Shown: positions 1-9,482, counted from the stretch's first letter. The stretch: DNA of 64,000 nt from Gracilimonas sp040904925 (GCA_040904925.1 JBBDSP010000004.1:1-64000), one strand, 5' to 3'. The notes: a model not told the origin generated them from the sequence alone. Numbers and translations: made by a program.

Positions 1-432
1 TAAGTGAAAAGGAGCTTTTTTTTCAATAGCTCTTTGTGCAGCTCTTAATTTTATATTGTCTGTAGGTTCTATTTTCTCTGATTGAGCTAGTAGTTCTTGT
101 ATACGTTGTATAGAATTAAATGCATCTTCTTCGAAGGTTGGAAGTTTGTGATCGATATTGTTTAGCTCTGATAGTACTGTGCTTTTGTATTCTTGATCTC
201 CATATTCCTGGACAATTTCTTTTACTTTTTTTAAATGGCTTGAAAAACTACTCCCAATGGTTGAAACAACTCTTTCTTTATTTCTATCAAATTCTGAAAG
301 GATAATGTTCGGAGATATTAAAGACACTTCCTCACTATCTAAGAATTCTTCAAGAAGCCCTAAAACCTTTTCACCCTGAGTATTTTTAGCTATATCAAGC
401 CAAACACTAGTATCAATGAGTAGTCTGAACAT
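1..432 (-). CDS. PIN-domain protein, C-terminus beyond window edge
   Basis: Reading leftward from an ATG at 432, the frame stays open for 144 codons to the window edge, so the C-terminus is missing. The protein opens with LLIDTSVWLDIA, where Asp7 sits at the position of the first metal-binding acid of PIN nucleases, and ISPNIILSEFDR follows with Glu47 as a probable second acid. The middle part is rich in charged helices. PIN proteins are Mg-dependent RNases, often toxins paired with a small antitoxin gene just upstream. Here the 130 bases upstream of the start hold no such gene, so it may be solitary or a DUF4935-type PIN protein. The PIN assignment is fairly sure; its biological role is not visible. 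Confidence 0.68.
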   Translation of the reverse strand, partial: MFRLLIDTSVWLDIAKNTQGEKVLGLLEEFLDSEEVSLISPNIILSEFDRNKERVVSTIGSSFSSHLKKVKEIVQEYGDQEYKSTVLSELNNIDHKLPTFEEDAFNSIQRIQELLAQSEKIEPTDNIKLRAAQRAIEKKAPFHL

Positions 433-565
433 TTTTTGAGACTTTTAAAATGAAATGAAAGCCATATAACATATAGTTTTTTGGAACTAGAGAATGTCCT
501 AAAATTCCATATAAAAAGACAAATCAATTATTTAGAAGAATAGAATGGGGATAACATTTTCCCAT

Positions 566-593
566 AAAAAAAAGACCCCGAATTACTCCGGAG
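566..593 (-). terminator. Intrinsic terminator of the nucleotidyltransferase gene
   Basis: Read leftward, CTCCGGA (593-587) pairs with TTCGGGG (582-576), including two G-U pairs, around a GTAA loop. It is followed by TC and eight T residues. It lies about 35 bases beyond the stop codon of the leftward nucleotidyltransferase gene. Confidence 0.75.
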
Positions 594-601
594 CCCTTAA
601 C

Positions 602-643
602 TTCAATGTTCAATATTGAATGTTCATTATTCAATATTCAAGC
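602..643. repeat. Heptad-word element with inverted repeat
   Basis: Six consecutive 7-mers fill this stretch: TTCAATG, TTCAATA, TTGAATG, TTCATTA, TTCAATA, TTCAAGC. AATATTGAAT (612-621) and ATTCAATATT (629-638) form a 10-bp stem with a 7-base loop. The element spans the stop codon (627-629) of the leftward gene and lies just before its terminator. It belongs to the word-repeat class also seen near 3489, 18108, 19109, 23235, 24386, 39953 and 46328. Confidence 0.6.
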
Positions 644-1631
644 TGCTGTGATCTCCCAGATCCACTTTGCCTTTCACATTTTTGAGGTTTGTGTAGGCGC
701 CAATGGTAGAACCCAGGGTATCCACATCTTCGAGGGTAGCATGGTCGCGAATGATGCTGTTCTCCACGATAGAGTTTTTGATCACCGTGTTGTCTTCAAT
801 GCTCACTTTTGGCCCGATGGTGCTGTTCTCGATCTTCACCCCTTTACCGATATAAACGGGAGGAATAATCTTGGATCTGGGATATTTGCTCTCATCAACC
901 CCGTCAAACTCTTTTTCGGTGATGAGTCCGGTCGTTTCCAGCCAGGCGGGAAGCGTTCCGCAATCCAGCCATTCATCCACAGTGGCCGTTTTAAAGATCT
1001 TGCCGTCTTTGATCATTTTGTCGAGGGCAGCGGTGAGGAAATATTCTCCGCCCGGACCCTTCATGTCATTATCCAGCACCCACTCGATCTGCTTCTTGAA
1101 ATAATTTCCATCCTTGAAATAATACACACCAATGATGGCCAGATCGGAAATAAATTCTTTGGGCTTCTCCACAAAGCCGGTGATCTTATCGCCTTCATGC
1201 ACAGCTACGCCAAAGCGGGAAGGGTCTTCTACTTTCTTCAGCCAGATCACGCTGTCGGCATCACCAAGGTCGAATTGTTCTTTACTGTCAAAGATGGTGT
1301 CCGCAAAAGCGATGATCACTTCGCCGTTCAGATGCTCTTTGGCCATGGCTACCGCATGCGCTGTTCCAAGGGCTTTGGCCTGCACCTCAAAAAGGGCGTT
1401 GGCATTATGGCGCTTGCTCATTTCGCGCAGTGGCTGCTTGATGTCTTCCCCAAAATCCGGACCGAGGATATACACGATCTCGGTGATATCCCGATCAAGC
1501 GTGCGATTAAAGGTTTCCACTATGCGTTCTACGATCATAGTTCCGGCAACGGGAAGCAGCGGCTTGGGAACAGTATGTGAGTGCGGGCGAACACGGGTAC
1601 CCCGTCCGGCCATTGGGATAATTAATTTCAT
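627..1631 (-). CDS. Sugar-1-phosphate nucleotidyltransferase with beta-helix tail
   Basis: This 334-residue protein should couple a sugar-1-phosphate to an NTP to give an NDP-sugar for glycan or cell-wall synthesis in the cytoplasm. The N-terminus has the nucleotide loop MAGRGTRVRPHS (residues 7-18) followed by PKPLLPVAG, both typical of the RmlA/GalU/GlmU fold. IIAFADTIFD (near residue 105) matches the metal-binding acidic region. From about residue 255 there are hexapeptide-like repeats (VYIGKGVKIENSTIGPKV and on), giving a left-handed beta-helix tail. Substrate choice (glucose, mannose or N-acetylglucosamine) cannot be read from the sequence. The gene is divergent from murF and ends in an intrinsic terminator. 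Confidence 0.88.
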   Translation of the reverse strand: MKLIIPMAGRGTRVRPHSHTVPKPLLPVAGTMIVERIVETFNRTLDRDITEIVYILGPDFGEDIKQPLREMSKRHNANALFEVQAKALGTAHAVAMAKEHLNGEVIIAFADTIFDSKEQFDLGDADSVIWLKKVEDPSRFGVAVHEGDKITGFVEKPKEFISDLAIIGVYYFKDGNYFKKQIEWVLDNDMKGPGGEYFLTAALDKMIKDGKIFKTATVDEWLDCGTLPAWLETTGLITEKEFDGVDESKYPRSKIIPPVYIGKGVKIENSTIGPKVSIEDNTVIKNSIVENSIIRDHATLEDVDTLGSTIGAYTNLKNVKGKVDLGDHSSLNIE

Positions 1632-1775
1632 ATATTTCTCTTCGTTTTATTGAAACATTTTCATTGATTGCGCGGTGAATATAGGAAGGTTCCTAACCGA
1701 TTTCGAATATCGGTTTATTTCATAACTTCCCGCAGAACGTTACAGACCAAAAACCCTAAAATAATTCTGAACAAT

Positions 1776-3464
1776 TTGAATTGGTATTACACCCTGCTTG
1801 ATGTCGGCGCCATTCTGCTTTGCCTCATTTTTTTACGATACACCTGGTATCGCATGCGGTTCTTCCTTCATACTTATCAGCAGGTGGGCTATAAAAACAA
1901 CGAATTCTGGCAGTGGATGAAAGGGCACTGGGATGAAAAGATCATCCCGGCCAACATAGCAATGATCAATATTTTCATTTTTCTGCTGCTTTGGCTGACG
2001 GACTGGATCCTGGATAATATCACTTATACCTCGCTCGTGGTGGTGCTGTTTGTTTTTTGTTTTTACTGGTTTGGTTCGGTTTCCAGATATCGTTCAGGGA
2101 AGATTAAAAAGCCACTCGTTTATACCTCGCGAGTAAAACGGTTTATGATCCCATTCGTGATTTTATCAGCGATTTTCCCGGTCATGTTCACCTATATGAG
2201 TTTCACAGGATTTCTGCCCTATTTTGATCTCCCGCTTCCCAATCATTACTCCGGTTTTCTCACTTTTGATCTGCTGATGCTGCTTGTCGGCTGGGGATTT
2301 GGCGCCACTTTTATCCCTTTCTTTATCCTGCTTTCAGGATTGCTCACCAAACCGGTGGAGACCTTTATTCAAAATGGATTCAAAAGACAGGCACGTAAAA
2401 AGCTGGCCTCTATACCCGACCTACAAGTGATCGCAATTACCGGCAGCTACGGGAAAACCAGTACCAAGTTTATGATCCGGGATCTGTTGAAAGAGCGATT
2501 CAATGTTTGTTCTACGCCGGGCAGTTATAATACACCGATGGGCATTTGCAAGGTGATCAACAACGACCTGCAATCACATCACCAAATATTAATTCTTGAA
2601 ATGGGCGCTCGGTATGAAGGAAACATTCAGGAATTATGTGATATCGCCAAGCCGGATTTATCCGTAGTTACCAATGTGGGAGTTGCTCACCTGGAAACTT
2701 TTGGTTCACAGGATGTGATCGCAAGAGAGAAGGGAAAACTAGTGGATAATCTGGTTGCCGGAGATGTTGCCGTGCTAAATGCAGATGATCCACGGGTTTC
2801 TAAAATGGGAGCCGACCGAGACGAGATCGACAGAATTCTTGTGGGACTGGAAAATGGCGAGATCCGCGGAAGCAATATTTCTTATGATACTTCGGGGATG
2901 GAATTTGATGTGGAGATCGGGGACGAAAAAGAACGCTTTCAAACCAAATTGCTTGGGGCTCATAACGTGCAGAATTTATTGCTGGCTGTGGGGCTGGGTA
3001 AACATTTTGGCATCCGGTTAAAAACCATGGCACTGGCTGCGGAAAGGATAGAACCCATTGAACACCGATTGGAATTAAAGCACCAAGGAGAACTCTTTGT
3101 GATCGACGATGCGTTTAACTCTAATCCAGTAGGCGCAAAAAATGCCGTGGAGATACTAAGTCAGTTCAATTCCGGTCAGCGAATTATTATCACCCCCGGA
3201 ATGGTAGAATTGGGAGAAATTGAGGAAGAAGAAAACCGTAAATTTGGCTCAGCCATCGGCAAAGCTAATCTTGATCTGGTTGTTTTAGTGGGAGAAGAAA
3301 GAGCGCAGCCAATCCTGGAAGGAATCAGGGAACATGACACCACCGCCATGAATGTGCGTGTTGTAAACAATCTATTTGAAGCCAATGACCTGGTAAAAAA
3401 ACACGCCCGTGCCGGAGATGTCATCCTCTACGAAAACGATCTGCCTGATGTATATAATGAGTGA
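1776..3464 (+). CDS. murF: MurF-like Mur ligase with N-terminal membrane domain
   Basis: MurF adds D-Ala-D-Ala to UDP-MurNAc-tripeptide, the last cytoplasmic step in building the peptidoglycan precursor. The ATP loop ITGSYGKTSTK lies near residue 221, followed by LEMGARYEG, TNVGVAHLETFGS, LNADDPRV and HNVQNLLLAVG, in the usual Mur ligase order. Unlike ordinary MurF, about 190 residues precede the catalytic core, with five hydrophobic segments (about 7-21, 60-76, 86-101, 124-142, 162-187), so the enzyme should sit in the inner membrane. The frame is open back to a TTG at 1668, but residues coded there look non-coding; I chose the TTG at 1776 just before the first membrane segment. It is convergent with the Lol permease gene. 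Confidence 0.85.
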   Translation: MNWYYTLLDVGAILLCLIFLRYTWYRMRFFLHTYQQVGYKNNEFWQWMKGHWDEKIIPANIAMINIFIFLLLWLTDWILDNITYTSLVVVLFVFCFYWFGSVSRYRSGKIKKPLVYTSRVKRFMIPFVILSAIFPVMFTYMSFTGFLPYFDLPLPNHYSGFLTFDLLMLLVGWGFGATFIPFFILLSGLLTKPVETFIQNGFKRQARKKLASIPDLQVIAITGSYGKTSTKFMIRDLLKERFNVCSTPGSYNTPMGICKVINNDLQSHHQILILEMGARYEGNIQELCDIAKPDLSVVTNVGVAHLETFGSQDVIAREKGKLVDNLVAGDVAVLNADDPRVSKMGADRDEIDRILVGLENGEIRGSNISYDTSGMEFDVEIGDEKERFQTKLLGAHNVQNLLLAVGLGKHFGIRLKTMALAAERIEPIEHRLELKHQGELFVIDDAFNSNPVGAKNAVEILSQFNSGQRIIITPGMVELGEIEEEENRKFGSAIGKANLDLVVLVGEERAQPILEGIREHDTTAMNVRVVNNLFEANDLVKKHARAGDVILYENDLPDVYNE

Positions 3465-3479
3465 GGTAATTTTAAATTA

Positions 3480-3520
3480 TTGAATGCTTAATGTTAAATG
3501 AACCCTATCATTTAACATTA
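3480..3520. repeat. Heptad-word hairpin between convergent genes
   Basis: Heptads TTGAATG, CTTAATG, TTAAATG (3480-3500) lead into a perfect 12-bp stem, TAATGTTAAATG (3489-3500) with CATTTAACATTA (3509-3520), and an 8-base loop. It fills the gap between the murF stop (3464) and the stop of the opposing lolE-like gene (3523). It may end transcription from both sides, although no long T-tract follows. Confidence 0.65.
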
Positions 3521-3522
3521 CC

Positions 3523-4749
3523 TTACTCGTACCGGACGGCATCTGCGGGCTGAACTTGCGCGGCGCGGTGAGCTGGATACCAGCTGGCCAATATGCAAAG
3601 CAGTAAACTGGCGATAAGAATAATGGTGACATCTAAGGGGTTTATCTGAACCGGATAGGCATCAATGATGAAAGCTGAGGAGAGTTTGACCATCCCAAAT
3701 TTCATTTGCGCCCAGCTCAGTAAAAGTCCGAGTGTTCCGCCGATCCCGCAGCCGATCAATCCAATATATAAACCCTGCTTTCTGAAAATGGATTTGATTC
3801 CCTTTTTGCTGTAGCCCATCGACATCAGGATTCCAATATCGCGCTGTTTTTGGATTACGATCATGGTCAGGGAGCCAATAATATTAAGCACGGCCACAAT
3901 TACGATCAGGATCAATACTACAAACGAGCCCCATTTTTCCAGGTACATAACATCGTACAAAGGCTTTTGAAGGTCGTACCAGGAGGAGATCTCAAAATCG
4001 GGGCCCAAGGTAGCAGTCAGTTGTTCTTTTACTTTTTCGGCATCTTCATTTTTGTACAATTTTATATCCATTCCGGTGATCTGATTCCGTGCACGGAACA
4101 AACGCTTGGCGGCTTCAATATCTACAAACACTTTGGGTCCGCCGGCGATCTGTTGCAGGAAATAAGCTCCTCTTAGATCAAAACGATAGGTTTGGGGAAC
4201 GGTGATCTGGGTGAGCGCATTTTTCATGCCCGCGGCGCTGAGAAGGGCAATATCATCCCCGACATTAAGCTGCAACCTATTTTTAAGATCTTCATGAACG
4301 ATAATACCGGGAGTACGATCCCGAACTGAGATGTCAAAAACACCGGTGGTTACGCTTTGTTCAATATCTACCAGTTGAAAGAACAAGTCACGTTCTACTC
4401 CTTTTACTTCAACGACCTCATTTTGAATGCCATCCAGCGCCAGTAAAGCTTTGCCTTCTACATACGGCGAGATGATTCGTACTTCCGGCAATGAGCGTAT
4501 CTGTTCCATCATTTCCTCATTCTGTGCGAAGGTATTGCTTCCTGAGGCTTCGATGCGAATGTCGGGATCATAAGAAAGCAGGAAGCTTTTGATTACATCA
4601 AAAAAACCATTGAATACAGAAAGAACCACGATAAGTAATGCCGTGCCAATGGTTATGCCTGTAATACTGATAAAAGTAAGCGTTGAGATCAACGAAACAT
4701 GCTTTCGTGAAAACAGATAGCGCCTTGCAATAAATCCGGAGTTCTTCAT
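3523..4749 (-). CDS. lolE: LolC/LolE-family lipoprotein-releasing ABC permease
   Basis: This is the membrane subunit of the complex that extracts outer-membrane lipoproteins from the inner membrane and hands them to the LolA carrier. The layout is MacB/FtsX type: one N-terminal membrane helix (residues about 20-50, with the Lol-like ARRYLFSRKHVSLIS just before it), a periplasmic domain of roughly 220 residues, then three C-terminal helices from about residue 275 to the end, with the conserved IQKQRDIGILMSMGYSKKGI loop between the first two. I chose the ATG at 4749; the frame extends 7 codons further upstream. Bacteroidota-type bacteria usually carry a single LolC/E hybrid. The partner ATPase LolD is not in the window. 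Confidence 0.85.
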   Translation of the reverse strand: MKNSGFIARRYLFSRKHVSLISTLTFISITGITIGTALLIVVLSVFNGFFDVIKSFLLSYDPDIRIEASGSNTFAQNEEMMEQIRSLPEVRIISPYVEGKALLALDGIQNEVVEVKGVERDLFFQLVDIEQSVTTGVFDISVRDRTPGIIVHEDLKNRLQLNVGDDIALLSAAGMKNALTQITVPQTYRFDLRGAYFLQQIAGGPKVFVDIEAAKRLFRARNQITGMDIKLYKNEDAEKVKEQLTATLGPDFEISSWYDLQKPLYDVMYLEKWGSFVVLILIVIVAVLNIIGSLTMIVIQKQRDIGILMSMGYSKKGIKSIFRKQGLYIGLIGCGIGGTLGLLLSWAQMKFGMVKLSSAFIIDAYPVQINPLDVTIILIASLLLCILASWYPAHRAAQVQPADAVRYE

Positions 4750-4852
4750 AGCTTCAAAATATAGAATCAAGTAATCGAAAGCACTTTAAATGAGCACAGA
4801 CATTTCATAAACTTTTAGTATCTTTACCGCCCTTTCAAACTCAATAATTGTG

Positions 4853-7054
4853 ATGAGTTCAACGCTTACAAAAGAAATTATTGCCTCTATATCAGATGGA
4901 TCACATGGTGATCCTTTTTCGGTTTTAGGGTTACATGAAATTGAAGTTGATGGGAAAAATAAATTAGTACTGAGGGCTTTTCGGCCGGAGGCCAAATCCG
5001 TTACGGCGATTATTGATAAAAAGAAGTATGAATTAGACCGCATTTCTTCAGAAGGTTTATTTGAACGAGTATTTGCAAGGAGAAAGAACCGATTCGATTA
5101 TCAGTTTCAGGTCACTCCTCAAAAAGGGGATATATTTACTGTAACAGATGCTTATCAGTTTAATTCTCTTTTGAGTGATTTTGATCTGCAGCTTTGGGGC
5201 GAGGGGAATCACAATCAGGCGTATGAGTTTATGGGCGCGCATCAGCGTGAGATTGAAGGAGTTGAAGGGACTCATTTTGTAGTTACCGCCCCCAGTGCAA
5301 CACGAGTAAGTGTGATTGGGGAGTTTAATGCCTGGGATGGTCGCGTACACCGCATGCGTAAATTTCACGATCAGGGAATTTGGGAGCTTTTCATTCCGCA
5401 TGTAACCGAGGGAGATCATTATAAATACGAGATCAAAACCCCGGTTCAGGATCCGCCCTTAAAAAAAGCAGATCCATTTGCGTTCTATTCTGAACTCCGA
5501 CCGGGAACAGCTTCTGTAGTAACAGATATTGATAGTTATTCCTGGAAAGATAAATCCTGGATGAAATCACGGCAGGAAAAGCAAAGCCTTGATCAGCCTA
5601 TTTCTATTTATGAAATGCATTTGGGTTCATGGCGCAGAAAAGTTGGTGAAGATCCCGGGTTTTTAAATTATCGGGAAACGGCAGATCAGCTGGTTCCTTA
5701 TCTCAAAGATCTTGGGTATAGCCATGTAGAACTGATGCCGGTCGCAGAACATCCATATGATCCTTCCTGGGGGTATCAAATAACAGGATATTTTGCCCCG
5801 ACCAGTCGTTTCGGTACGCCCGAAGACTTCATGTATTTTGTGGATAAATGTCACCAGGCTGATATTGGGGTGATCATTGACTGGGTTCCGGCGCACTTTG
5901 CAAAAGATGACCATGGGCTTCGCCGGTTTGACGGAACCGGTTTATTTGAGCACGATGACCCCCGTAAAGGCGAACACAAAGATTGGGGAACCTGTATTTT
6001 CAATTATGGCAGAACGGAGGTTAAGAATTTTCTGATCTCGAATGCGATCTATTGGTGCGATAAATTTCACATAGATGGGCTTCGTGTTGATGCTGTTGCC
6101 TCCATGCTTTATCTGGATTACTCGCGGGATGAAGGCGAATGGGTTCCTAATAAATATGGCGGACGTGAAAATATCGAAGCCATCGACTTTTTAAGAAATT
6201 TCAATAACTCTGTGCATCATCATTTCCCGGGGGTCATCACTTTTGCTGAAGAATCTACCTCGTGGGGAGGTGTTTCCCGCCCAACTGAAACCGGAGGTCT
6301 AGGCTTTGATTTTAAATGGAATATGGGATGGATGAATGACACCCTTACCTATATTGAGAAAGATCCTCTGTTCAGAAAATACCACCAGGATCAGCTTACA
6401 TTTTCATTGATCTATGCTTTTTCGGAGCACTTTACCCTCCCGTTTTCTCATGATGAAGTAGTGCATATGAAGCAATCCATGCTTTCAAAAATGCCCGGAG
6501 ATGACTGGCAGAAGTTTGCCAACCTTCGTCTGCTTTATATCTATATGTATGCACATCCCGGCAAGAATTTACTTTTTATGGGCTCAGAATTTGGGCAGTG
6601 GTCAGAATGGAGTGAATCGCGTTCGCTTGACTGGCACCTGCTTGAGTGGGAAAAGCATCAGGGAGTTCAGTTACTTCTTAAAGATCTGAATGGCTTAAAT
6701 AAGAAAGAGAAAGCCCTGCACGAATTAGATTCTGACTGGCGCGGTTTTGAATGGGTTGATGTAAGTGATGCAGATAACAGTATTATTTCTTTTGTTCGCC
6801 GGGCCAAAGACCCGGATAATTTTGTGGTTGTTATCCTCAACTTCACCCCAACCGTACATTATGGCTATAAAGTTGGTGTTCCTCATGCAGGAGAATATGA
6901 AGTGCTTATTAACAGTGATTCAGAATTCTACGGAGGCAGTAATGCCGGGGACAGTAAAATTCATGCTGAATGGGGAGAATGGCACAGTCAGAAAGCCAAC
7001 ATTTCAATAACAATACCGCCTTTAGCAGGTGTAATTTTAAAACCAAAGAGTTAG
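4853..7054 (+). CDS. glgB: 1,4-alpha-glucan branching enzyme GlgB
   Basis: The enzyme cuts alpha-1,4-glucan and rejoins the piece as an alpha-1,6 branch in glycogen. At 733 residues it has the usual GlgB length. Order: an N-terminal beta-sandwich region, a CBM48 domain (residues about 115-220, FVVTAPSATRVSVIGEFNAW), the GH13 barrel and a C-terminal beta domain. All four GH13 signatures are present: DWVPAHF (about 344), GLRVDAVAS with the nucleophile Asp (about 411), FAEEST with the acid-base Glu (about 466) and SHDEVVH (about 532). A GTG lies directly before the ATG chosen. A TATCTTTA box at 4819-4826 resembles the -7 element, but no clear -33 box precedes it. It is separated from malQ by 7 bases. 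Confidence 0.96.
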   Translation: MSSTLTKEIIASISDGSHGDPFSVLGLHEIEVDGKNKLVLRAFRPEAKSVTAIIDKKKYELDRISSEGLFERVFARRKNRFDYQFQVTPQKGDIFTVTDAYQFNSLLSDFDLQLWGEGNHNQAYEFMGAHQREIEGVEGTHFVVTAPSATRVSVIGEFNAWDGRVHRMRKFHDQGIWELFIPHVTEGDHYKYEIKTPVQDPPLKKADPFAFYSELRPGTASVVTDIDSYSWKDKSWMKSRQEKQSLDQPISIYEMHLGSWRRKVGEDPGFLNYRETADQLVPYLKDLGYSHVELMPVAEHPYDPSWGYQITGYFAPTSRFGTPEDFMYFVDKCHQADIGVIIDWVPAHFAKDDHGLRRFDGTGLFEHDDPRKGEHKDWGTCIFNYGRTEVKNFLISNAIYWCDKFHIDGLRVDAVASMLYLDYSRDEGEWVPNKYGGRENIEAIDFLRNFNNSVHHHFPGVITFAEESTSWGGVSRPTETGGLGFDFKWNMGWMNDTLTYIEKDPLFRKYHQDQLTFSLIYAFSEHFTLPFSHDEVVHMKQSMLSKMPGDDWQKFANLRLLYIYMYAHPGKNLLFMGSEFGQWSEWSESRSLDWHLLEWEKHQGVQLLLKDLNGLNKKEKALHELDSDWRGFEWVDVSDADNSIISFVRRAKDPDNFVVVILNFTPTVHYGYKVGVPHAGEYEVLINSDSEFYGGSNAGDSKIHAEWGEWHSQKANISITIPPLAGVILKPKS

Positions 7055-7061
7055 ATATTAA

Positions 7062-8567
7062 ATGAGGTTTCCACGCTCAAGCGGCACCTTAGTACACCCT
7101 ACATCATTTCCCGGAAAATATGGAATGGGAGATTTTGGATTTGAGGCCCGTGAATTTATTGATTTTTTAGAACGAACCCACCAAACAATATGGCAAGTGT
7201 TACCCCTTACTCCTACCGGGTATGGAAATTCGCCATATGCCAGTTACTCTGCTTTTGCCGGGAATGTATATTTGATCAGCCCGGATATCCTTCATAAAAA
7301 AGGCCTGCTTACAAAAAATGAGATAGAAGAGATTCAACTTCCATCTGAAACGGTAGCTGATTATGAGACATCGTTTAAAAATAAGGATAAAGTATATAAG
7401 CTTGCCTCCGATCGGTTTTACGAGAAAATTACTAAAGAGGAAAAAAAGGCTTTCAGTGCGTTCAAAAAGCAAAATAAGAACTGGCTTGATGATTTTGTGC
7501 TTTTCATGGCCTGTTCACTGCACTACAACAAGCAGCCATGGAATACCTGGGATGAAGCTATTGCTCAGCGAAAACCAGAAGCATTAAAAGAATATCGGAA
7601 GAAATTCAGTAAAGAGATTGAATTCCAATATTGGCTGCAGTTTGAGTTTAACAACCAGTGGGCTGCTTTAAAGAAATATGCGAATGAGCGTGGCATCAGG
7701 GTAGTCGGTGATATACCAATTTTTGTAGATCACAACAGTGCCGATGTATGGGCTAACCCACAATATTTTGAAGTGGACGCAAGGGGTGACCGCCAGCTGA
7801 TTGCAGGCGTGCCCCCGGATTATTTCAGTAAAACCGGGCAGCTCTGGGGCAATCCCCTTTATAAATGGGATGTGCTGGAGAAGGATGGATTTTCTTGGTG
7901 GGTAGACCGCTTTAAGCATATGTTTAATGCTTGCGATGCCATTCGGGTAGATCATTTCCGCGGATTTGACGAATACTGGGAAGTTAAAGGAACAGAGAAA
8001 ACAGCTGAAAAGGGTCAATGGGTGGCGGGCCCCGGAGAAAAACTCTTCGACACAATTTTAGAGAAATGCGGGGAGCTTCCCATAATTGCAGAGGATCTTG
8101 GGTTTATGACCGAAGGTGTGGAAAAGCTCAGGGATAAATACAATTTCCCGGGAATGAAGATCATCCAGTTCGCTTTTGACTCTGATTCCACGAACAGCTT
8201 TCTGCCACATAACTACTCACAAAACAGTGTGGCCTATTCAGGCACTCACGATAATGACACCGCAATTGGCTGGTATAAAACTACCAATGAGACGGAACAG
8301 CACCGTGCACGCACATATACCCGATCAAGCGGTGAAAATATTCACTGGGAGTTTATTCGATTGGGGATGCTTTCGGTATCAGATCAGGCTATATTCCCGC
8401 TGCAAGACTTTATGGGTCTGGATAGTGAACACCGGATGAATATTCCGGGAACATCGTCTAATAACTGGCTTTGGAGATACACAAAGGGAATGTTGGAAGG
8501 CATTGATGAAAAACAGATTCAACATCTTGTGGAACTTAGTAACAGAAAAATTAATCGAGATTCTTAA
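7062..8567 (+). CDS. malQ: 4-alpha-glucanotransferase (amylomaltase)
   Basis: MalQ is a GH77 enzyme that moves alpha-1,4-glucan segments between chains, so it recycles maltodextrins released from glycogen. The 501-residue protein shows VLPLTPTGYGNSPYASYS at the N-terminus, GDIPIFVDHNSADVWA, the nucleophile region AIRVDHFRGF (Asp about 295), IIAEDLG with the acid-base Glu (about 343) and SGTHDNDT with the third acid (about 394). It starts 7 bases after the glgB stop, so the two are almost certainly co-transcribed and act on the same polymer. Confidence 0.96.
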   Translation: MRFPRSSGTLVHPTSFPGKYGMGDFGFEAREFIDFLERTHQTIWQVLPLTPTGYGNSPYASYSAFAGNVYLISPDILHKKGLLTKNEIEEIQLPSETVADYETSFKNKDKVYKLASDRFYEKITKEEKKAFSAFKKQNKNWLDDFVLFMACSLHYNKQPWNTWDEAIAQRKPEALKEYRKKFSKEIEFQYWLQFEFNNQWAALKKYANERGIRVVGDIPIFVDHNSADVWANPQYFEVDARGDRQLIAGVPPDYFSKTGQLWGNPLYKWDVLEKDGFSWWVDRFKHMFNACDAIRVDHFRGFDEYWEVKGTEKTAEKGQWVAGPGEKLFDTILEKCGELPIIAEDLGFMTEGVEKLRDKYNFPGMKIIQFAFDSDSTNSFLPHNYSQNSVAYSGTHDNDTAIGWYKTTNETEQHRARTYTRSSGENIHWEFIRLGMLSVSDQAIFPLQDFMGLDSEHRMNIPGTSSNNWLWRYTKGMLEGIDEKQIQHLVELSNRKINRDS

Positions 8568-8641
8568 CCACACAAACAGCTGATTTTATATACAGACCGT
8601 GTTTTTGTATATTTAGAGCTTAGAAATTTTAACTCACTCAT

Positions 8642-9463
8642 ATGGCTTTTACACTGAATCACTTACCTAAGCGAACTGAAAAACCAAGAAAAAAAGGACT
8701 TACATTAGCTTTAGATAAAGGATATAGCGTACGACAGGCGGAAGATTTCGTTGAATCAAGTTCCAACTATTTTGACATTGTGAAATTAGGATGGGGAACT
8801 TCTTATGTGACCCAAAAGCTTGAAGAAAAGATTGCAGTATATCACGATGCCAATATCCCCGTTTATTTTGGAGGAACATTGTTTGAAGCTTATGTACTGC
8901 GAGATCAACTTGATGCTTACGTTGCGTTAATGAATAATTACGGCATTGAGCATGTTGAAGTATCTAATGGTACCATATGGCTTTCTGACGACCGCAAACA
9001 AGCTATTATAAAAGAGCTAAGCCAGGAATTTACGGTATATTCCGAAGTTGGAAGTAAAAACCCGAATGATATTATACCTCCATACAAGTGGGTGAAGATC
9101 ATTGAAAATGAATTGAAGGCCGGGTCTCAAAAAGTGATCTGTGAAGCACGAGAAAGTGGTACAGTTGGAGTTTTTCGTCCTAACGGAGAAGTGCGGTCCG
9201 GTTTGATTGAAGAGATCACGGACCAAATTCCTGCAGAAAAACTTATATTTGAAGCCCCTCAAAAAGAACAACAAGTTTGGTTTATCCGAAAATTTGGAAG
9301 TAATGTGAACCTTGGCAATATAGTACCGGCTGATGTGATTTCGCTGGAGACACTGCGACTTGGTTTAAGGGGTGATACCCTGTTAGATTTTTACTCATTA
9401 GACGAGGATGAAGATCTTAACAATGTTATGAAAGACAACAATACAATTTCGAACAAAGAGTAA
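8642..9463 (+). CDS. comA: Phosphosulfolactate synthase (ComA family)
   Basis: ComA joins sulfite to phosphoenolpyruvate to give phosphosulfolactate. The family was defined in coenzyme M synthesis of methanogens, and related bacterial proteins make sulfolactate. Supporting segments are GLTLALDKGYS, FDIVKLGWGTSYVT, VYFGGTLFEAYVL, VEVSNGTIWL, SEVGSKN, ICEARESGTVGVF and KLIFEAPQKEQQVWFI, all in the order expected for this TIM-barrel family, at the usual length (273). A TATATTTA box at 8608 with TTTA 19 bases upstream resembles a weak promoter. It stands between malQ and the GlgA-like gene, whose start is 19 bases downstream. In this bacterium the product could feed sulfonolipid or sulfolactate metabolism, which is inference. 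Confidence 0.88.
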   Translation: MAFTLNHLPKRTEKPRKKGLTLALDKGYSVRQAEDFVESSSNYFDIVKLGWGTSYVTQKLEEKIAVYHDANIPVYFGGTLFEAYVLRDQLDAYVALMNNYGIEHVEVSNGTIWLSDDRKQAIIKELSQEFTVYSEVGSKNPNDIIPPYKWVKIIENELKAGSQKVICEARESGTVGVFRPNGEVRSGLIEEITDQIPAEKLIFEAPQKEQQVWFIRKFGSNVNLGNIVPADVISLETLRLGLRGDTLLDFYSLDEDEDLNNVMKDNNTISNKE

Positions 9464-9482
9464 TCACTGAGAGTATATATTT

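Noticed and set aside
606..1653. Long rightward open frames (324 and 173 codons) opposite the nucleotidyltransferase
   Set aside because: They are antisense shadows; the leftward frame has all family motifs, and the rightward translations have no known pattern.
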